NCBI GenBank assembly: GCA_015711695.1
Contig: JACVIW010000120.1
Span: forward strand, 1-7,186
DNA from: Candidatus Geohydrothermomicrobium daggyaiense
GTDB taxonomy: Bacteria; Actinomycetota; Geothermincolia; Fen-727; JACVIW01
Length of the DNA stretch: 7,186 nt
Direction of reading: 5' to 3'
Position numbers and translations under genes: made by a program. Of the stretch, positions 5,757-7,186 are shown one piece after another; within the stretch, counting starts at the first letter, position 1; the number at the start of each line of letters is the position of its first letter. A model generated the notes under the pieces. That model made no database searches. It was not told where the DNA came from and saw only the letters and a program-made list of their open reading frames with translations.

Positions 5757-7186
5757 TATTGCTTAAGCGATTCCAGTTTCACTCTTCAAATAAAGTGTCA
5801 TGCTAACGAGCTTTGTGTGATCCGGCGAAAAAATCCTCTTTATTGGCGCTTTTTTGGCGCATCTGGTATTCCATACACGCTGTTTCGGGTAGAGAGACTT
5901 CATACAGGTAGACAACAAGCAAATCTTTTAAACAGTCCATTATGTATAAAAGCCTCATACATTCATCAAAACGATGTCGCCGGTGTAAATGTATCTCTTA
6001 TCGCCGATTCTGAGTCCCAGGTAGGGCGAATATCCGAGCATTCTTTGTGGTCCATTAATCAGCATCTCTGGTGAGCATGTTTTTTAATTTTTTCTTTGAA
6101 TACGGTTTCTCTCTCTCATCATCAATAACTTTGATTTCTCCGTCGGTAAGAAAAACGCGGACCGCTGCATATTTTATAATACGTTCAATTTCAGAAAAAA
6201 TTCTGGATATTATTATGACCTTTGAAGCGAAAGCACGAAATGCTTTGCGAATGCTTTTGGTTTTGAATGTTCTGAAATTCTCCTCATAAGAGCCATATCC
6301 TTTGGGCTCAAAATCGATTGACGGAGGAGATCTATGATAAACGTTCGGCCTCTTTGCTGATCGTCGCCGGGACGTCGCAGTGTGTTATTGCGGTAAGTTC
6401 TGAAAGCGCGTACCTATAAAAATGTTCCTTCCCAGTGCGGATTCTTTGCACTGTTTCTGCCCGACCGCTGGGAGTGGCGCAGAGCCTGAATCACGACAAT
6501 TTTCACTTTTTCTTAGTGACGGAGAGAGGCATTCGACAATCCCCCAGTTAACAGGGAAAACGAAACCAAAGGAAGAATTGATCATTGTGTGAATCACGCT
6601 GTGACCGTAACCCTGAAGAAATCGATTCCCCAACAAGACCGCCATATTTCCCTCGAACATCCGGGTGATGGGACCCAATATCACAGCTGCTTCAGCTCGA
6701 CAAGTCGAAAAACGTTTCAGGTGATGCGCTTGAAGTGACAGATGGCTGATCAGCGCGGTTAAACCTAATTTTGTGCTTATGTCAAGACTTTTACCAGGGA
6801 TAGGTTTGAATATGACAGTTCCACTCTACGTCCTTGCTGTCTTATACATATCACTGTCAATCACTCCCGCGAATTGTGTCTGGTTAGAAAATATCTAAGT
6901 TTTCTTTATCCGACACGATTCTGCTGCTTCCCACACAAGATATTGCGCGAGAATCGTCAGAATAGGTTTTTCGAGTTTTGCCTTTCTAACCTCGATTTGT
7001 TTCGCGTCCGGTCAATGATTCCGTAATTAAAAACCATAACGGGTAAGGTTGACCTGCATGGTGAATTCGTTGCAGTGCATGCCTGATATCAGATTTTAAG
7101 AGATAAGTTCACTGAATTTTTTTAAAAAACTTCCCAAAAGGCTCGGTCACGCTGATATCCGGTGGAATCTTTATTCCTTGCATTAT
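5755..7186 (-). pseudogene. Second acyl-CoA synthetase (AMP-binding) pseudogene, 5' end beyond the window
   Basis: Reading down the minus strand, family motifs occur in order. TQFAGVIDSDMYK (6879-6841) matches the 'TxFxGVPxmY' block. RAEAAVILGPITRMFEG comes next, then NRFLQGYGHSVIHTM with the A5 QGYG at 6615-6604. DGEIKVIDDEREKPYS precedes LINGPQRMLGYSPYL (from 6062), and YIYTGDIVLMN carries the TGD motif (5984-5976). A TGA at 5957-5955 is followed by GFYT, then VYGIPDAPKK (5878-5849) and KSETGIA, a possible remnant of the final PxTxxGK block. Stops and phase changes separate these blocks. QGYG to TGD spans about 620 nt where about 230 is usual, so something is inserted or duplicated. The part after VYGIPD is shorter than normal. 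The stretch 6880-7186 should hold the nucleotide-loop half, but I could not read it convincingly. Substrate unknown. Confidence 0.72.

Noticed and set aside
5430..6074. A 214-codon plus-strand open frame
   Set aside because: It runs straight through the intact tRNA-Gly and is antisense to the second synthetase pseudogene. Its translation has no family resemblance.
6385..6684. A 99-codon minus-strand frame as a separate small gene
   Set aside because: Its start contains the QGYG block of the synthetase family, so it is one surviving phase of that pseudogene, with a GTG that is not a true start.
1..7186. CRISPR array, insertion sequence, retroelement, riboswitch or toxin-antitoxin pair
   Set aside because: I saw no regularly spaced repeats, transposase or reverse transcriptase motifs, terminal inverted repeats, or conserved riboswitch cores on either strand.

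Overview
The window comes from a bacterium. It has a bacterial tRNA-Gly with an encoded CCA and a textbook sigma70-type promoter, Shine-Dalgarno sequences, and bacterial fatty-acid and CoA-metabolism families. The phylum cannot be fixed from this sequence. The RCK-type domain and the small winged-helix family at the left end suggest a Gram-negative lineage such as Desulfobacterota or the FCB group, which is only a guess. The main impression is genome decay. Apart from the left-edge gene and the tRNA, every gene I can recognise is broken.

Layout: (1) 2-523 (+) is the 3' part of a gene joining an RCK/TrkA-N half-domain directly to a winged-helix DNA-binding module. (2) 524-1415 has no recognisable gene; a few short minus-strand reading frames look faintly coding. 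(3) About 1417-2899 (+) is a heavily eroded acyl-CoA synthetase of the AMP-binding superfamily, near full length and readable in all three frames. (4) About 2920-4290 (+) is an eroded fused-subunit (YdiF/propionate type) CoA-transferase, starting 20 nt after the synthetase stop behind a preserved Shine-Dalgarno. The two were clearly once an operon. (5) 4322-5379 (-) is an extended-SDR/NAD-dependent epimerase family gene interrupted by one frameshift in a G run, so it is either freshly broken or a sequencing error. (6) 5577-5689 (+) is an intact tRNA-Gly(GCC) with its promoter. (7) About 5755 to the right edge (-) is a second eroded acyl-CoA synthetase, with about 390 nt more than expected between two core motifs.

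The lost genes fit one theme: activation of carboxylic acids to CoA thioesters (two synthetases) and CoA exchange between acids (CoA-transferase), as used in fatty-acid or aromatic-acid degradation. The lineage seems to have lost this capacity some time ago, because stops, frameshifts and active-site substitutions have all accumulated. I found no new defence, mobile or RNA system, no CRISPR array and no insertion sequence. The notable points are the molecular fossils themselves (a catalytic Glu codon that is now TAG, and an ATA in place of a start codon), the domain fusion at the left edge, and the unexplained stretches.
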